Shown: positions 5,992 to 8,299 of the stretch, one piece after another
How the letters are laid out: each line of letters begins with the position of its first letter
Numbering within the stretch: the stretch's first letter is position 1
Assembly: GCA_014304965.1 (NCBI GenBank)
Contig: JACRTZ010000138.1
Span: forward strand, 1 to 8,299
DNA: 8,299 nt
Direction: 5' to 3'
From: Vulcanimicrobiota bacterium
Lineage (GTDB): Bacteria > Vulcanimicrobiota > Vulcanimicrobiia > Vulcanimicrobiales > Vulcanimicrobiaceae
The notes under the pieces: generated by a model
Database searches by the model: none
What the model was told of the DNA's origin: nothing
The model's input: only the letters and a program-made list of their open reading frames with translations
Made by a program: the position numbers and the translations under genes

Positions 5992-7239
5992 CTAAGCGGG
6001 ATCGCCGAGTTCTTCCATCGCCTTCTCGACGTCGCTCACCGTCACGTCGCTCGTCGTACTGAGGGGCGACACCTCGGACTGCGGAGCCTTGGTGAGCCCG
6101 GGCTCGACTTCGGCATTCGTCAACGATTCGGGCGGCCGCACGTTGTCGATTAAGACGCGCACGGCGCCCGCAATCGGCACCGCGACGAGCATCCCGACCA
6201 CGCCGAACAGCTCGCCACCGATCAACAACGCAAAGATCACCGCGAGCGGCGAGACGCGCACCGTCTTGCTGACGATGCGGGGCGCGAGCAAACTGCCCTC
6301 GATCTGATTGATGGCGCAGAACCCCAGCATCAACAGCGCCGCCTCGCCGACCGAACCGCTCGTCAGCGCGATCAGGAGCGCGGGAATCGCGCCCGCCACC
6401 GCGCCGAGGTACGGGACCACGTCCACGATGCCCGCCCACACACCGATCAACAAAGCGTACGGCAAGCGGAACGCGACCAAGAGCGCGGTAACCATGATGC
6501 CGACCGACAGCGCGATGAGGAATTGCCCACGAACGAAACCCCCGACGACCTCGTCGAGTTCCGACAGCACCGATTTCGCGCGGTCGCGCCGCTTCGAGGG
6601 CAACATTCCGAGGAACGTTCGCTTTATCGTCTCCGCTTCGAGCAGCATGTAAATCGAGACGACCGGAACGGCGATGAAGATCGCTCCGAGGGTGAGGAGC
6701 GAAAGCATGGCGCCGAGCAGGTTGCCCATCAGTGCGGCGGCATCGCGCTGCATGTACGTTCCGAGCTGGTTTGGAGCGGATTCGAGCGCTTTGTGCACCG
6801 CAGGCGGCAATCGGGATAAGATCGGCGTTCGCGGATCGTTGATGACGCTGATCGCCTGCTGTTCGAACTTGGGAACCGAGCTGACCAACGTTTGGAAGTC
6901 GGCCGCGACGAGCGGCACGACGTAGGACAGCGCGAGTGCGGCAACGGTCGCGAAGCCCAGGTAGACGATGGACACGGAGGCCCACAGGGGCAGACGTTCG
7001 TTGAGCCGGTGCACCATCGGATAAAAAACGTACGCCAGAAAGACGCCGCCGATTCCTACGACCGCGGCAAAGCCGACGTTCGCGAAATAACCCACGACGT
7101 GCTCGAGCACGATCCACAGGAGCACGAGCAGCGCCGCGCACTTGAGCCAAAAGGTGACGCGCACGTCGAGCAGGCGCCGCGTTTCGATGATGGCATCGAG
7201 CGAGTGCGCGTCCACGCGCGGAGTGCGCGTCGCTCGCAT
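5992..7239 (-). CDS. AI-2E/PerM-family (UPF0118) membrane transporter
   Basis: A 415-residue multi-pass inner-membrane protein of the AI-2E transporter family (PF01594), which includes E. coli PerM, TqsA and other exporters or antiporters with varied substrates. Hydrophobic segments lie around residues 32-48, 54-75, 86-110, 170-200, 236-258, 260-297 and 330-362. A large soluble stretch (about 112-165) falls between the third and fourth, as is usual in this family. Diagnostic motifs are 'IVDVVPYLGAV' (271-281) and 'NQIEGSLLAPRIVSKTVRVSPL' (311-332), followed by 'GGELFGVVGMLVAVPIAG' (341-358). The C-terminal 50 residues are soluble, Ser/Thr- and Glu-rich. The start at ATG 7239-7237 shares one base with the stop of the small upstream ORF, and no Shine-Dalgarno site is visible, so translation may be coupled. 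The substrate cannot be inferred; an autoinducer-2 role should not be assumed, as no lux genes are nearby. Confidence 0.92.
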   Translation of the reverse strand: MRATRTPRVDAHSLDAIIETRRLLDVRVTFWLKCAALLVLLWIVLEHVVGYFANVGFAAVVGIGGVFLAYVFYPMVHRLNERLPLWASVSIVYLGFATVAALALSYVVPLVAADFQTLVSSVPKFEQQAISVINDPRTPILSRLPPAVHKALESAPNQLGTYMQRDAAALMGNLLGAMLSLLTLGAIFIAVPVVSIYMLLEAETIKRTFLGMLPSKRRDRAKSVLSELDEVVGGFVRGQFLIALSVGIMVTALLVAFRLPYALLIGVWAGIVDVVPYLGAVAGAIPALLIALTSGSVGEAALLMLGFCAINQIEGSLLAPRIVSKTVRVSPLAVIFALLIGGELFGVVGMLVAVPIAGAVRVLIDNVRPPESLTNAEVEPGLTKAPQSEVSPLSTTSDVTVSDVEKAMEELGDPA

Positions 7240-7457
7240 CAGAAGGCCGGGCGCAAGTTTTCGGTTTTCAGGCGCACCAGGTCGTCGCCGCCCTGGGCGA
7301 AGGGTTCGGCCACGAGCGCACTGGGTTCGGCCGGCGCCGAACCGCGGGGTGCGGATCGCCAGTTGGGCTCGAGGGCAGCGGACGCACGAAAGCCGTCGCT
7401 AAAGGTCGGACGGTCGGTAGACCAGGGCCGGCTCGAAAAAACGGTCCTCACCTTCAC
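7239..7457 (-). CDS. Possible small protein between uvrA and the transporter, unrecognised
   Basis: A 72-residue frame that I do not recognise. Support for coding is indirect. It fills the gap between uvrA and the transporter, its TGA overlaps the transporter ATG by one base, and its codons favour G or C in third position like the neighbours. The protein is rich in Arg, Ala, Pro and Ser, has no membrane segment, and ends with 'DDLVRLKTENLRPAF'. The first start is GTG 7457-7455. A GTG two codons later (7451-7449) has a better-placed AGGGG ribosome-like site five bases upstream and would give 70 residues. The frame stays open upstream into the uvrA stop region without an ATG, so a longer or remnant reading frame is possible. 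It could also be a chance frame in GC-rich DNA. Confidence 0.42.
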   Translation of the reverse strand: MKVRTVFSSRPWSTDRPTFSDGFRASAALEPNWRSAPRGSAPAEPSALVAEPFAQGGDDLVRLKTENLRPAF

Positions 7458-7502
7458 CCCTTTTCCCGAACGGGTGGCCTCGTAACGCTCGCCCGCCCGG
7501 AT

Positions 7503-7516
7503 GGCGCTCGAGCGCC
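7503..7516. repeat. Perfect 14-bp palindrome just after uvrA
   Basis: GGCGCTCGAGCGCC is a perfect palindrome ending three bases before the uvrA stop codon on the minus-strand path, so it lies immediately downstream of uvrA. It can fold as a 5-bp GC stem with a TCGA loop. No T-run follows on the minus strand. It may act as a weak terminator or attenuator between uvrA and the downstream genes, or as a protein-binding site. The sequence alone does not decide. Confidence 0.4.
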
Positions 7517-7519
7517 TCC

Positions 7520-8299
<780 letters not shown>

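Noticed and set aside
5903..7150. Minus-strand frame of 415 codons overlapping the transporter in another phase.
   Set aside because: It covers almost the same DNA as the AI-2E-family gene but encodes an Arg-rich sequence without motifs; the transporter frame has clear family motifs and membrane segments.

Overview
The window is ordinary, tightly packed bacterial chromosome with a high-GC base composition. It carries a squalene-hopene cyclase, translation factor IF-1, UvrA and an AI-2E/PerM-family membrane protein. There is no sign of an insertion sequence, phage, CRISPR array, rRNA or tRNA. The organism cannot be fixed from sequence alone. The high GC, the DUF6036-like/DUF5069 pair, the stand-alone hopanoid cyclase and the scarcity of Shine-Dalgarno sites would fit an uncultured soil lineage such as Candidatus Eremiobacterota (WPS-2), but this is a guess. 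An acidobacterial or proteobacterial source is not excluded.

Layout. (1) Positions 1-577, plus strand: the tail of a nucleotidyltransferase-like gene (DUF6036 type), followed 3 nt later by a DUF5069 gene. (2) Positions 591-920, minus strand: infA (IF-1), convergent with the DUF5069 gene over a GC-rich inverted repeat. Its reading frame has no ATG, GTG or TTG upstream of the conserved core. (3) Positions 930-1056: a divergent intergenic region with a near-consensus sigma70-type promoter (TTGAGC, 17 bp, TATAAT) only 12 bp from the shc start codon. The shc mRNA is therefore predicted to have an almost absent 5' leader. (4) Positions 1057-5745, plus strand: three genes joined end to end. These are shc (squalene-hopene cyclase), a secreted CE1/LpqC-type esterase starting 1 nt after shc, and a DmdC-like acyl-CoA dehydrogenase overlapping the esterase by 4 nt. 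A strong hairpin closes the unit. (5) Positions 5779-5967, plus strand: a small acidic, proline-rich protein with an SFPASDPP tail. (6) Positions 5992-8299, minus strand: uvrA (5' end outside the window), a likely small unknown ORF and an AI-2E/PerM-family membrane protein, in that transcriptional order. The small ORF overlaps the transporter start by one nucleotide.

How the genes may work together. The shc-esterase-dehydrogenase unit pairs membrane hopanoid synthesis with an exported hydrolase and an intracellular acyl-CoA oxidation enzyme. The coupling is clear from spacing, but a shared pathway is not. The remaining genes are housekeeping (translation initiation, nucleotide excision repair) or of unknown role. 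I see no convincing undescribed multigene system. The best leads are the infA start problem, the near-leaderless shc promoter and the shc-esterase-dehydrogenase linkage.
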